NCBI GenBank assembly: GCA_947652605.1
Contig: OX393580.1
Location: 19,984,159-20,048,158 of the forward strand
Reading direction: 5' to 3'
Source of the DNA: Elmis aenea
Taxonomy: Eukaryota; Arthropoda; Insecta; Coleoptera; Elmidae
Length of the DNA stretch: 64,000 nt
Both the position numbers and the translations under genes were made by a program. The notes under the pieces were generated by a model. The model was given only the letters and a program-made list of their open reading frames with translations. It searched no databases and was not told the DNA's origin. Numbering within the stretch: the stretch's first letter is position 1; each line of letters opens with the position of its first letter. Below, piece by piece: positions 47,041-58,634 of this stretch.

Positions 47041-48780
47041 CGTAACCAGTGTTCACAGATTATTAGCCATGTTTCCACCCCGAGCTACTAGAAGCTACTA
47101 CCTCAGGACCCTTACAAGGCCAACTAAGTCCGAAAATGAAACCGCTCTGGAACGTTTTTGTCCGGAGGAACCTGTCTCGAGTACTGGGTTTTTATTTCAT
47201 CTTCCACCCTCCCGATCTATCGAGACACCACCTTGATGCGGACATGGTCCTAATTTGGTATTAATCCATGGGGGAAGATTCAACGTAGATGGACGTTGTC
47301 ACCGTTCATGGACTAAGTCGCAAACCCCAGGACTACGAGTCACCCTATGTGTTAACCGACGTGTGGTCTAGTTCGTGCGCGAGACCACCGCGTGTTTAGT
47401 AACTTTGTAACAGTAACGATAAACTTTTAGTTATCGAGTAATGGCGTCCGCGTTAGGACGAGCTACTAGTTAAAAAGACATTTTGTGCGTTAGGACGAGC
47501 TACTAGTTAAAAAGACATTTTTTGCGTTAAGACGAGCTACTAGTTAAAGAGACATTTTCGCGCCAGCGAATGTTTATAAGTAAATGGAATTTCGTACGCG
47601 TCGTTAGCGTACCGTATGTATTTGGTACAAAGACCAATGTTATCAGCAGTAACAATCACATTCCCCCAGTTCGGGCTTCCGACCCGCACAGTATTGGACG
47701 AAGCTCGTCGCTGCTAATGTTTTAGCTGCAATCTACTTCAAAGTTAGCTTATGGATGTCCGTAAGCAGTCTATAAACGTCCCCGTTACTGCGGGCTGAAG
47801 ACCCAAGAATCGTCCATTAATCCAGGAACCTGCGTATCGTTATTTATTGAGAGAGAACACGCTGGACGATTAAGAAGCACCCATTTTTAAGAAGATTTTT
47901 ACCGTTTTTACGAAGTTATGATGTATTAAGAAGCTTTTACCCATTGTTAGGAAGATTAGAAGAGTACAAGAAGATTTTTAAGAAGTTTTTACGAAGAAGA
48001 AACATAAAATGTGTTAAGACGTTATAAAAAGCCATAACAAGTTATAAAAAGTTTAAGAAGTTTACGTAGTTGTACGTAAGAATCAACCATTGGGGGATGG
48101 TGTTTTAATGTTTTAATGTGTTAAGTATTAAAGTTGCCCTAGTTGAGGCCACCACGGGATCTACCTAAAACTGCAGACAGGGTGGATCGCCTCTGCCTAA
48201 AACCAGAGACCTCTTTCAAGCTCACCCTCCGCTTCTGATACCCAAGCCTGAGGATGATTTCGGTGGTCGCTTGAAACGAGTCCCGTTAGTGTAAAGAGGA
48301 TCCTGCACTTATATAAAGGAGATAAGTGTCTAATTATAGTTTATTGAATTCTATTGAGTATTGTTATTATTGAGATTTATTGAGACATGTCGATTTTGTG
48401 AGTATTATTGTTGCTTAGGCCTAAGACGGTGGTGTTTCTGGATTATCCACCGGGTGGGCTGTTGTTACATATCGACGTATTTTTGGATTTTTCTATAAAG
48501 ATCGCCTGATCAACGATTCTTTAAAATCCCAAAAATAGCCTGTCATATGTACCATCAGTTGGAGTTTATCTCTTTACTGAGTGGGGTGCGCTCAGTAACA
48601 CGCGTTCTCCATTTTGGAGTGTTCCCATGTTAGATGTTATATGCCTAAATGGATGCCCATGTTAGATGTTGTATGCCTAAATGGATGTTTTGTTAGTGTT
48701 CTCTATGTTTATTGATTATTGATTTTTGTATTTTGTGTTTGAGGGCAACGCCTCGTAGATAGAGGTTACTTTTGTGTATA
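47041..48780. other. LTR-element interior, GC-richer noncoding block with repeats
   Basis: Composition changes sharply from its AT-rich left flank. It contains a 37-bp tandem repeat (47450-47560), an AAGAAG-rich purine tract (about 47868-48065), a TATATAAAGG box at about 48311 and a 33-bp direct repeat (CATGTTAGATGTT..., 48627-48685). No long open frame exists. The TATA box suggests that it may include a second, nested LTR or a long leader, but no matching ends were found. Confidence 0.35.
47450..47560. repeat. Tandem repeat, 37-bp unit, three copies
   Basis: Units start at 47450, 47487 and 47524 and share GACGAGCTACTAGTTAAA. The first two copies are nearly identical. GAGCTACTAG also occurs once upstream at about 47083. 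Confidence 0.8.
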
Positions 48781-49839
48781 ATGAATTTTTATGGTCGTAA
48801 TTTGGTATCCTGCTGATACAAACTTAAGAGTAATTAATGTTAACTATATTCTTTAATTTTTAGACTAAACTTTTCGATAGTCAGTTACGAATCTATATCA
48901 ACCTGATGATGCAATAATTCTTAGTTTTCATTCAGTCGAGTTGTTTCATATCAATAACTTCCTTTATAGTAAAAGTTGTAACCGGATGTGTCGGCATCCG
49001 AGATATTTTTTATCGCTTGTGCGTAAAATTAAGCGCCATTCTTATGGTCCACGTTAGTATCCGGAACGCAGAATGTTACAAAGGTATCAGTTGTTAGCTT
49101 ATTCAATTTATACGAATTTCCTTACAATTAAAGACAGTTTGTGGACCTTTGATAATAAATGAACGTAAAGAATGTTTATAGTTTCCAATATTCTCCCCTG
49201 TTAGGTAGATATAACACAAAGAATCACATTCTTTTCCTGCGTTGTTTTCGAATTTTAAACTTTGTCAATAATTGCTATATATTTTTTTTATTTTATTTAG
49301 CAGTGTGTGTTACCAAAAATTCTTTCCAAGTATTTTGCGAACGTCAGTCAGGCAATACTGGTGTGATAATCTCTTCGACTAGAATACAATTCGTTCTGCT
49401 ATCGATTGAGTATGCTCAACCACCTACGAATACATTATTAGTACATGTTGTACTCTGAAATATTATTTTCATTAGAGCCTACCAATCGAATCAGCTAAAA
49501 ATTCCACTTAAGTCTGACTCTGACTTTTCGTTCACAATTCTTTGGTCTGAACTACGCTTAAAGCCACACGCTATAATAACTTTTCTGTCTTCGTTCAATT
49601 ATCCAGTCAATGAATATTTTCTTTTTTTTTTATTATCAAATTAAAACCCAAGTCTTTAGAAATCTTTGGTCCACAACGAAAGTTATTACAATTTGTTACA
49701 TGATTAAGTTGAACAAATATATTACGACAGAATTGAATATGCTCCATCTGCATCACCTCGACTGCTTAACAGTCTAACACTGCTTTGATTCTTCATGTAC
49801 TAGATTTTGTTGCATCACTGGTAATATATATTCTGTTTT

Positions 49840-50419
49840 ATGTTAATTTTTTTTATTATTTTATTTTTTAACGTAGATTTATCAAGTATCCTTGGCCTTC
49901 CGCCGTTTAGCTATACTATTTTTACTACTATGCTATCACACAGGAAGCATTTGTTATCCAGGATATGCACATATCTTTGTAATTCACGATTACTTTTAGT
50001 GGGAATTTGGTTGACCCGCATAGTAAGCGGAGCGCAGGAAGACATAAAGGTATCAGCTGGTTCGTTTATTCAGTTTCTTCCAAACATAACGCTTTATGAA
50101 GCGAATGTTCCTATAATTTTTAAAAATTGAGGATAGCTCATGGAACTTTGAGAATAATTGTAAAAAGACATATTGCAACCGAGATAACGTCTCCTGTCAT
50201 TATTTGTCTAGCTTTAGAAACTGGATAAGTACGCTCGAACCGTCGCGTACAGAATCTTCGTCTGATCCTGCACTCCTGCTTAGTAATATAGCATTAGTCA
50301 TGTCGTTTCTTAGTTTGTACTCTTGTTTTATTTTTTTTTTACGTAGATTGTTCATACGTCCAGGCTGCCTACGAATAGTTCGCGATGGACGACAAATAGT
50401 CGCCCGCCTTTACCGTTAA
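49840..50419 (+). pseudogene. Membrane-protein fragments, possibly from an env-like gene
   Basis: Two neighbouring plus-strand frames look like the two ends of a membrane glycoprotein. One (49840-50130) has a hydrophobic stretch followed by a segment typical of a mature N-terminus and then stops. The other (50204-50419) has a hydrophobic segment of about 20 residues followed by arginines, like a transmembrane anchor and cytoplasmic tail. The position just upstream of the 3' LTR is where env lies in insect errantivirus-like elements. A related but more decayed copy of the first piece occurs 966 bp upstream (about 49060-49160). The central part is missing, so the gene is non-functional; identity is tentative. 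Confidence 0.3.
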
Positions 50420-50717
50420 CTGGGCCTAGGGGGAAACTCGACCACTGTCCAGTCTCGTGGAACGTCCAGGCGTTCCCCGATTCTGGTGGTTACGTTACTC
50501 CCACCGGTACAGCTATCGCTACAATTTCAGATTTTTTCCTGCTTCACAGAAAAAACCGATTATCCTACAAATTCTAGGCATCCTCGACCCTTGGCACCTA
50601 TGAGTTGTGATTTCTACATACCCATGTTACCACCGACGAATGTTCGCTAAAAGCCCCGATTTTTTCAAATGTTGTTGTTTTAAGTCCGGGGTCGGACTTC
50701 GTTCGTACCGGGGCGTG

Positions 50718-51309
50718 TGTCGCGCTAGTGAATCACATCTCATAAAACGCTTATGCTAATCTACCAACTTTAATAGTTTAGACCATGTTGGTTGTGGTAT
50801 TGGTTAAGAGGTTTAGATCGTTCGGTTTTGGAACGACTTATATGATGTCATCTGCACACGCGTAGTGTTTTGTAAAATGCGTTATTTTGGAAAATGTCGA
50901 GGTCGACAAACAAATTGTTATTTCATTGAAAATGTCAAGGTTAACAAATAACTTGTTATTTGACATTGATCCAATAACCACATCCTGATTTTGGTCAAAT
51001 TGTTTATTAACAATAGTTTTAACAAAACATGTTATTGTAAAATTAAGCCTTGAATCTTGGTATAAAAGAAGCCCAAAAATACACAGGAAGATCAGAATCT
51101 AATGTCGATTCATGGTGTATCTCTGGGCTCCGACCAAGTGAAAATAACCATGTATTTCTTCATGTTATCCTTCATGTAAGTTGTTTTACTTATTAATAAA
51201 CTTGTTGTTATATTTCAAACTGTTGTGCTTAATGGCTTAACCCCCTGATCCCGAATCGTTGATGTACCTCTCAACCGTTACTACGGTACTGCAAAGGCCG
51301 TATGTAACA
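50718..51309 (+). repeat. 3' LTR
   Basis: Direct repeat of the 5' LTR with no difference noticed over 592 bp. The sequence just before it (GTACCGGGGCG) is only weakly purine-rich, so the polypurine tract is not clear. Confidence 0.85.
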
Positions 51310-51313
51310 ATAT

Positions 51314-53890
51314 AGAGTTGCTCAAATCAACATAAATTTAAGCACAATTATAATAGCACATCCTATTTTGTATTTGACCGGGGGAAATTGACAAAATTTG
51401 CAAAATAAAGTTCTGTGAATTTAAGAAATTAATAAGAATTCCAAATAACACTAAAATATTATTTTTCTGTACCTTTTGGGGATGTTCTTAACATTTCTAC
51501 AACTCTTTTCACATAATTATAGGTCCTTGGTTGATAAATCTTTTATTTTAGAATTTACTTATCTTAAGACATTGATTTTTTTGAATGAAAATATCACAGT
51601 ATGTTATTTTGGAATGAATCTGCAGAAGCTGTTCTTATTTTTTTAAAAATATTCCAGTTTTAGGCATTAAAAGTTCGTTTTGGATATACTTTTTGTTTGT
51701 GCTAGAGGTAGAAATAACCCCTATAGATTATTGTTTACCTTGAAAATAGTTCTACTATATTTAGGAGTGACTTATAGCGTTGGAAACGATTCTTTTGTTG
51801 TCTAAACTCATCTCCTGTCCTATAATCAGCTCCTCTCAAGCCGGAAAAATGACCACCAGCCTATAACCTCCTGTCCTGTTAACGATTTTGACTTGAAAAA
51901 ATCTCACACATATTAAAACAACTACGAAGCAGTGACCATGAAGCCATCATTAACTTAAATTTATTGCGGCAGATGTAAAAATTCCAGTCAATATGTATCT
52001 AAATCAAATCTATTAGGCATATTTTGATTATTTAGAATGACTCATTCATCAATTTGTTTTATAGACTGCAAAATTAAGATGTAAGATTCATATTGATACT
52101 CTGATGACCATGGTTCAGCTTTTGACCCCTGTCATAGCCCACTGATTTTTTTCTATAAATGACCACTGTATTTTGTAAACAATACACATTTATCAAAAAA
52201 ATATTTTGAGTTTTTAAGTAATTCTATTACCTACAAAGTTCAACGTTAATAGTAATTAGCTTTGCTTGTTATACTTGGTTATCAAATAATTCCTAGCAAA
52301 AAGAAAGTGTTGCTCTAGACGTGTAGAAAAATTAAGATGTAAGCATCTAGTTATCAATGAACTAGTGTGTCCATGTCCTACTTGCTTTGACTCTCATAAT
52401 TCATTGTACACAGCCGTCTTCAATTGGAGCAATTTCATATGTGAAATCTTTTAGAGATTCGCACGATCTTTTGGCCCTAAAAGTTTAAGAGTGACATCAT
52501 TTTAAACTTTAATAACGTAGTGATTCATCAATTCATAGTAGTTTCCCGGATTTACTGCCAGGCTAAGGCCAAACAACGCACAACGAGTGTTGGGTTTAAA
52601 TTATTTTAGCAAAAACTATAATATTTCACATCTATTTTATACCGGCGAATTAATTAACGAGAAATATATCAAATAATACCAAAATATAATTAACCTAAAT
52701 TGAACATATAGAGAGTGTCCCCGTTATCACCGCAAATATTTTAAGTGGTGATAGAGGACCTTTTTCTAAGAAAAAATTTTAAGTAAAACGTTTTCCTAAA
52801 ATCAAATGCTAAGCAGATATCAACACTTACTTGATTTTTTTACACTTCTGCATAACACACTGTCGCCTAAAATATCAATTTTATCGTAAAATACCTCACA
52901 GCTTTTTAATAGATCATAAAATTCTCTACAAAATTGATTATTATTAGTTTTTGTTTAGAGGCAATGGTGTAAAAGTTATAAAGCAGTTTGTACAAAAAAA
53001 TTTTAACAATTTTAAAACTTTAAATTTTTCTTAGACTTTGCAACCGCTGTATCTTTAAAACGAAGGGATGTACAAAAAAACGGACGGCCCATTGCGAATA
53101 GCAAATTTTATGGGCTACAACTTTAGCCTAGTGAAGTTTTCGGAAAATCAAACCGATTTCAGGAAAAGCTGAAAATAAGTAACAACGTGCTAAAAAAAAA
53201 TTACACTGTGCATAACTGCAACAAAACAAATTATCCTTGTTTTTTATTTAACTGCTATAGTCATTAAGTCGTTTAATTAAAAAGTCTTAAAAATTTGGTA
53301 ATCATTTTTACATAATTAGATTACTGCGATTAAAAGAATCTCTTAATAAATCTTCACATTAATTTGAAGTTTTTGAAGCAGACTCTTAATAAAAATACAA
53401 GTTATTGGTATCGATGGATTCGTTAGAAGAAGCTCCATTAAGATAACCGCTTGTACCACCATAGTTCCATTAAAAAAAAATGACTTTTTGTCAAAATACC
53501 GATTCCGCAACTTTCAAAGCCGATTAAAATAACCTAAATGTCATTTAAAATTTACAAAAACGTTTTTTGGACAATTGTTGACATAATAAAAATGTATGCA
53601 GGTCACGGCACTCTTAATAAAAAACTAAATTTTGTTTGAAAAATTATTTGAGGTTATAAAAATTAACCAAAATAGTGCAGTTGTATCCAAAATCACTTCC
53701 ACTTTCCAAAAATGTAAAAATATACAGGATGTTCCATTTAAAATAAGAAAGTTGGGGTCATTTCCGGCGAAACCGGAAGTGAAAGAATTGTGTACATTTG
53801 CACAAATCGTATGTCTTAAATTTCATTTATCTAAAAAATCAAAACTAAGGAAAAAAACGGGGGTGTACCACACTTCATTTACATCCGCTA
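51314..53890. other. AT-rich, no gene recognised
   Basis: Only short open frames. A lone CAGGATGTTCC terminus of the CAGGGTG family is at 53726-53736. Confidence 0.4.
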
Positions 53891-53892
53891 TA

Positions 53893-55408
53893 CAGGGTGT
53901 CCCAGATTACATTTCCAGCATGGGGATCTCGCTTATTATAAGAGATACAGGTTTGTTTAAATTAGATGAATTATTCCTTAGTATTAGAGGAGCTACAAAC
54001 AATTTTTAAAAGTACAAAATTTCTCGTGCTTCAGATGTTATAGCAAAAAATATGAAAATGTCCAATTTCTTTTTTTTCTCATAACTTTTTTGTTGTAATC
54101 ATTAGAACAATTTTATTTGTACTTTCTTAAGGCACTTTTTAATGGAGAATGTAACTGTTATTTTAGATTATTTTTAACACCTACCATTTTCGAGATATTA
54201 CCCCTAACTTTATTTTTTCTTATGGCCCGCGAAGTTGGCTATGGAATAGTTGAATGTGCTTTTTTTTTTCCTCTTTACAATGAGATATTACTTGCTACAT
54301 TTATTTTTATAAATAAGTCACAAAATCAAGAAAAATCGTATTTTACCCAACACTTATCAAGTTATCTATGAAAATAAAAACAAAAAACAACTAATTAAGT
54401 GTCAAATAACAGTTACTATTTGTCTGCGGTATCATTTATGAGAATTTAATAATATTGTTGTGTAATTTGAGAGTCTTTGTAGTAATTGTTATAATGATAG
54501 CAATATTTAAAAATAGCAATTAATTTGACATGTTGAGATGCTATACATTCTTTGCCATAAAAACTGTGAAGAAGCTGAGCGAATATAATTAGAGCTATAT
54601 CCCGAGAAAAGGCAACGAAGGATGCGTAATTACAAAAATTTGGAAATAAATTTAAAAGTATATGGTTTTTTCGACAAACCAACCAAAAATCCAAAACAAA
54701 TCAATAATTAATTAGAATTATTTATTTTACACAGTTTTTATTGTAAATAATGTGGCATTTCAACATATACAATTTTTAATTAGTTGTAAATGTGCTCATA
54801 ATTATATGATAACAAATTTGCTACAAAGACTATCGAATTATACAACAATACTATAAAATTCTAATAAATGATACCCAAGACAAATGGTAACTGTCATTTG
54901 ACACATAATTAGTTGTTTTTTGTTTTTATTATTATAGATAGCTTGATAAGTGATAGGTAAAATACGATTTTTCTTGATTTTGTGACTTATTTATAAAAAT
55001 AAATGTAGCAAGTAATATCTCATTGTAAAGAGGAAAAAAAAGCACATTCAACTATTCCATAGCCAACTTCGCGGGCCATAAGAAAAAATGAAGTTAGGGG
55101 TAATATCTCGAAAATGGTAGGTGTTAAAAATAATCTAAAACAACAGTTACATTCTCCATTAAAAAGTGCCTTAAGAAAGTACAAATAAAATTGTTCTAAT
55201 GATTACGACAAAAAAGTTATGAGAGAAAAAAGAAATTGGACATTTTCATATTTTTTGCTATAACATCTGAAGTACGAGGAATTTTGTACTTTTAAAAATT
55301 GATTGTGCCTCCTCTCATACCAAGGAACAATTCATCTAATTTAAGCAAACCTGTATCTCTTATAATAAGCGAGATCCCCATGCTGGAAAAGTAATCTGGG
55401 ACACCCTG
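53893..55408. mobile_element. Palindromic mariner-like element E (same family as D)
   Basis: Starts CAGGGTGTCCCAG and ends CTGGGACACCCTG, flanked by TA. The arms are about 600 bp. It lacks the Foldback insertion present in D and so shows the empty site. A transposase N-terminus runs plus from 54494; a mirrored start runs minus from ATG 54799. Confidence 0.87.
54494..54711 (+). pseudogene. Mariner-like transposase N-terminus in element E
   Basis: Across one frameshift the plus strand reads FDMLRCY, then ILCHKNCEEAERI, a stop, LELYPEKRQRRMRNYKNL and EINLKVYGFFDKPTKNP. This is the same DNA-binding domain as in element D, read in the opposite orientation relative to the window. The inverted partial copy is at 54799-54720 (MSTFTTN, then stop-broken). 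The catalytic domain is missing. Confidence 0.7.
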
Positions 55409-55410
55409 TA

Positions 55411-56768
55411 TAAGTACTTAAAATGAATCAACCTAAAATTTAATTCGTTCGAGTGTTGTCATGTAGCGATTTTATTCATCAAAATTTTATACAACCAACC
55501 TGAAATATAGATAACTGTACTGATTTTTAAACTTTCACGCAAATAGTTTGGATAAATGGACTTAATTTTGGATGCTTTTCCCTTGCAGTGTATTCGAGTG
55601 TTGTCATGTAGCGATTCATGTTATCAAAATACAACTAAAGATTTTATTGCAAGGTTTTATAAGTTCTTAGATAAGTATTTTGAATAAATCATTTTGATAT
55701 TTCTATTTGTATTTGTTTGAGATGTTTTAATGGAGCAAGTATTTTTACTTTGCAAAATATATTACAATTAACCTGAATTAATGATTTATGGGGTTTTAAG
55801 ATAATTTATGGTCCTGAATGTTAAAATTTAAATTTTTATAACTTTTGGCCGTGTTCTCTTTGTAATGTGTTAGGGTGTTGTCATGTAACGACAGCAACAA
55901 CTTGAAATTACTGTAAAAAATGTTGCAAAAAACATGTTCTGTGTCACAGAAATATGTCTATAAAGTTTCCAAGAGCATTTATTTGTGATAGTTTCAGATT
56001 TCAGCTAAGTTAATAAAACGATGTAATATATTTGTTTGTCAACACATGCTTACATTTAACTTTATAAGTTTTTTTTGGATGCGCAATAACTGTCACGTAA
56101 TTTTATTACATTTTTACTTTAATAAGTAACTAAAAAGCGACGTCACCATATGCATCCAACGGACTATATGAGTTGTAAGCGAGTTCTAATGGTGCGTAAC
56201 TCCCTATCGTTTAAGGTTGCTGGAACTATCCCATAAAAGCCGAGATAATAACTAAAAAATTAAAACATTAAACAATGTGGGTTTGCTCATTTCATTAATA
56301 TTTCAATTAACTTGATAAATGAATTTATTAGAATCGTAGACAACTCGTTTGTAGGTATTATATCTACCACCATGATCAAAAAATATATGGATGCGGGAAA
56401 TGTTATGCGTTTTTGCTAGTCACAAGTATTTTGTACAAAAAAACATGTGCCCGGTTGAGCGTCTAATTTGGGTAATCGATGTTTAATCAAATTAATTAAC
56501 AACAACGTTAGTTTGTTTAAAGTGAACTGTAATTAACGCTGCTAATTGTTATGATAACTTAATAATAATAAACAGTCCACTGATTCAATTGGATGCTGTT
56601 TGTGGTAGTTGATTACTGCATATGGATAAAGAGAAGGATGAAAAGTTTTACAAATTTACTATTTTAAAGTTATCATATCAAATGTTACAGGTTTTATAGG
56701 ATTTGTCCAGCTGGGTTTTTACTGATTGAATGTTGTCATATAGCTTTTTAGTTTGTTTACAAACTATG
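55411..56768. repeat. Dispersed GTGTTGTCATGTAGCGA motif region
   Basis: The motif TTCGAGTGTTGTCATGTAGC, or a close variant, appears at about 55446, 55589, 55868 and 56726, and again at about 58730 after the hAT insertion. Some copies are preceded by TTGCAGTGTA. Spacing is irregular (about 140-860 bp), suggesting an old, eroded tandem or local duplication. No gene is seen. Confidence 0.5.
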
Positions 56769-56929
56769 GTGTAAGACAGTGATGTCCAACCTTTTTGAGG
56801 CTGAGGACTACTTAAGTTACTTCAAAATTTTGGCGGGCTACTTAATCGCAGTCATCTCCCTTCCCCTTCTTGAAAAAAAAAAAACAAAACTCAATAAGTT
56901 GGAATTTTAATAAATACCTACATTTTCAT

Positions 56930-57090
56930 TACATTTTTAATTCATGTGAGACTTGCTACTGGATATTTTGTATTTTCTGATAGTGTTTTGACAGTCTGAT
57001 TCGTAAGGAGATATTGCTTTTTTGAGCAATCAATAAAATGTTTTTCTTTGTTTGGTTTTGATGATAATAAGCTGCGAAAATGCCATTTCG
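56930..57090 (-). pseudogene. hAT transposase C-terminal fragment
   Basis: The minus strand reads YLCEMAFSQLIIIKTKQRK, then a stop and LLKKAISPYESD. This corresponds to the C-terminal hAT dimerisation region (CExxFSxLxxxKTKxRNRLTDEHL). Upstream coding remnants at 58190-58530 on the same strand are too eroded to read with confidence. Confidence 0.6.
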
Positions 57091-57094
57091 CATA

Positions 57095-57745
57095 GGTATT
57101 AAGAAGCTAGAGGTCATGCCACTGATTTACATCTTGAAAACCAAATCTTCAAGAGTACGAATGAATATAAATATCTTGGTGTTAAGATAAATAGTAATGA
57201 AAACTGTAAAACTGAAATCTCAAACAGAGTTGGACAAGGACGAGCTGCCATAAGAATTAAACTCCCTGCTATGGAACAAGAGTGTGACAAAAACGACAAA
57301 AAGCAAAATGTACAAATCAATAATAGAGTGTATAACCGTATACGGGGCTGGACTATGCGTAACTAATAATAGAGAAGAAAGTAAACTTACAGCTCTGGAA
57401 ATGGAGTACTGGAGGAAGTACTGCGGCCTTACTAGACTAGACAGAGTACGTAACACGGACATCCTGAAAAGAATGGACGTAGATACTACTATAATTGATA
57501 CAATCACATCAAAGAGATTAAAATGGTATGACCATCTAAAACGGATGCCAGAAGATTGATTAAAAGCACAAGTATGGAAGTGGCAACCATGTGTAAGATG
57601 GAACAAGCGCCGGCCAAGAAAAAACTGGAAAAAAGGAGTGGAGGACGCCATGGAGGACAGTTGACTCCAAGAACAAGATTGGCTCGACAGAAGAAGATGG
57701 AGATTAAGATGTGACACACGGTTTTGAACTGTAAAAAAAATCGCA
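57095..57745 (+). pseudogene. Non-LTR retrotransposon 3' fragment, plus strand
   Basis: Reads EYKYLGVKINSNENCK-like sequence, then ECITVYGAGLCVTNNRE (the SETW region, diverged), RKYCGLTRLDRVRNTDIL, RLKWYDHLKRMPED, a stop, and VWKWQPCVRWNKRRPRKNW. It shares family and 3' end (GGTTTTGAACTGTAA) with the minus-strand copy at 40705-42410. It is 5'-truncated, as non-LTR insertions usually are. Confidence 0.75.
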
Positions 57746-57751
57746 ATTATA

Positions 57752-58182
57752 CAGCATCATTCAAAAAGTCTGCAACAAATGGGAAACATTTTTATTATTG
57801 ATTTCTCAAAAAAAAATTATTTCTGATAAAAGTTGGTGCATGGTCTAGGCTAGGACTAATTTAAAGATAAAAAAAAGTTTAATAAAAAGTCATAGGACAC
57901 TAGATTTAAACAATTTTTGAAATATTTGCAGTAGTGCTATTTTAAGATTCTAAATAACTTTTTCCTACAAAATTTTTTTGTATCTCTTAAAATAAGGGCA
58001 CTTTAATCGTGCGAATATTTCAAAAATCGTTAAAATCTAGTGTTCTATGACTTTTTATTGAACTTTTTTTCATCTTAAAATTAGTTTTAGATCATGCACT
58101 AACTTTTATCAAAAATAATTTTTTTTGAAAAATCAATGATAAAAAGATTTCCCATTTGTTGCAGACTTTTTGAATGACGCTG
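57752..58182. mobile_element. Short palindromic element, TA-CAGCATCATTC ends
   Basis: 431 bp with inverted arms of about 200 bp, starting CAGCATCATTCAAAAAGTC and ending GACTTTTTGAATGACGCTG, flanked by TA on both sides. It has no coding capacity. The architecture matches the larger foldbacks but the terminal sequence differs. It lies directly after the 3' end of the non-LTR fragment. Confidence 0.8.
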
Positions 58183-58634
58183 TATATCTAAAGAAGCTAA
58201 AAATGAGTTTATGTTTTTCACAAATTTAATAGGATTCTGATATATGACGGGGTCTGTTGCTTACCAAAAACCATCATTTTCAATAGCATTTAGTTGGATG
58301 TTATTTTATAAAACTATAATTTCAATTTCTGGTTTGTCGACGAACGTAAATTTTTGCATAAGTGTAGCTTATGCCAAAATACCAAGAATAATAATAGTGC
58401 TTCGATTGCCTTTAGATTCTGAAGACGTCCATCAAATTTTATCCATCTTTAAGCGATTGAAGGTCATCAATGTGCCTTTGTGGCTGATAATTTTGATCAT
58501 TGTCTTCTGTCATGTATGTGAAGGTTTTTAAATGAGAAATCTATAAGTGAAACTTCTGCTCGCGGGCGCCTTAACATAGCTACGCGGGCTGTCAGGAGCC
58601 CGCGAGCTACCGGTTGGACATCACTGGTGTAAGA

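Larger units (their letters stand above)
43441..51309 (+). mobile_element. LTR retrotransposon without recognisable pol
   Basis: Two 592-bp LTRs (43441-44032 and 50718-51309) in direct orientation start TGTCGCGC and end GTAACA. By eye I see no difference between them, implying a recent insertion. The 4-bp duplication ATAT flanks both sides (43437-43440, 51310-51313), compatible with Ty3/Gypsy-type integration. The 6.7-kb interior has a small gag-like ORF, an antisense ORF and membrane-protein fragments, but I could not find reverse transcriptase, RNase H or integrase motifs. It is probably a non-autonomous derivative moved by a related element. Confidence 0.85.
56777..58626 (-). mobile_element. 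hAT element with nested insertions
   Basis: Terminal inverted repeats CAGTGATGTCCAACC and GGTTGGACATCACTG are typical of Charlie/hAT elements. A perfect 8-bp duplication GTGTAAGA flanks it (56769-56776, 58627-58634). It carries transposase remnants on the minus strand, and two later insertions: a non-LTR fragment (57095-57745) and a palindromic element (57752-58182). Confidence 0.85.

Noticed and set aside
53632..54009. 125-residue plus-strand open frame
   Set aside because: Runs across a lone CAGGATG end and into the terminal repeat of foldback E; not a conserved unit.
57220..57717. 165-residue minus-strand open frame
   Set aside because: Antisense to the plus-strand non-LTR fragment at 57095-57745.
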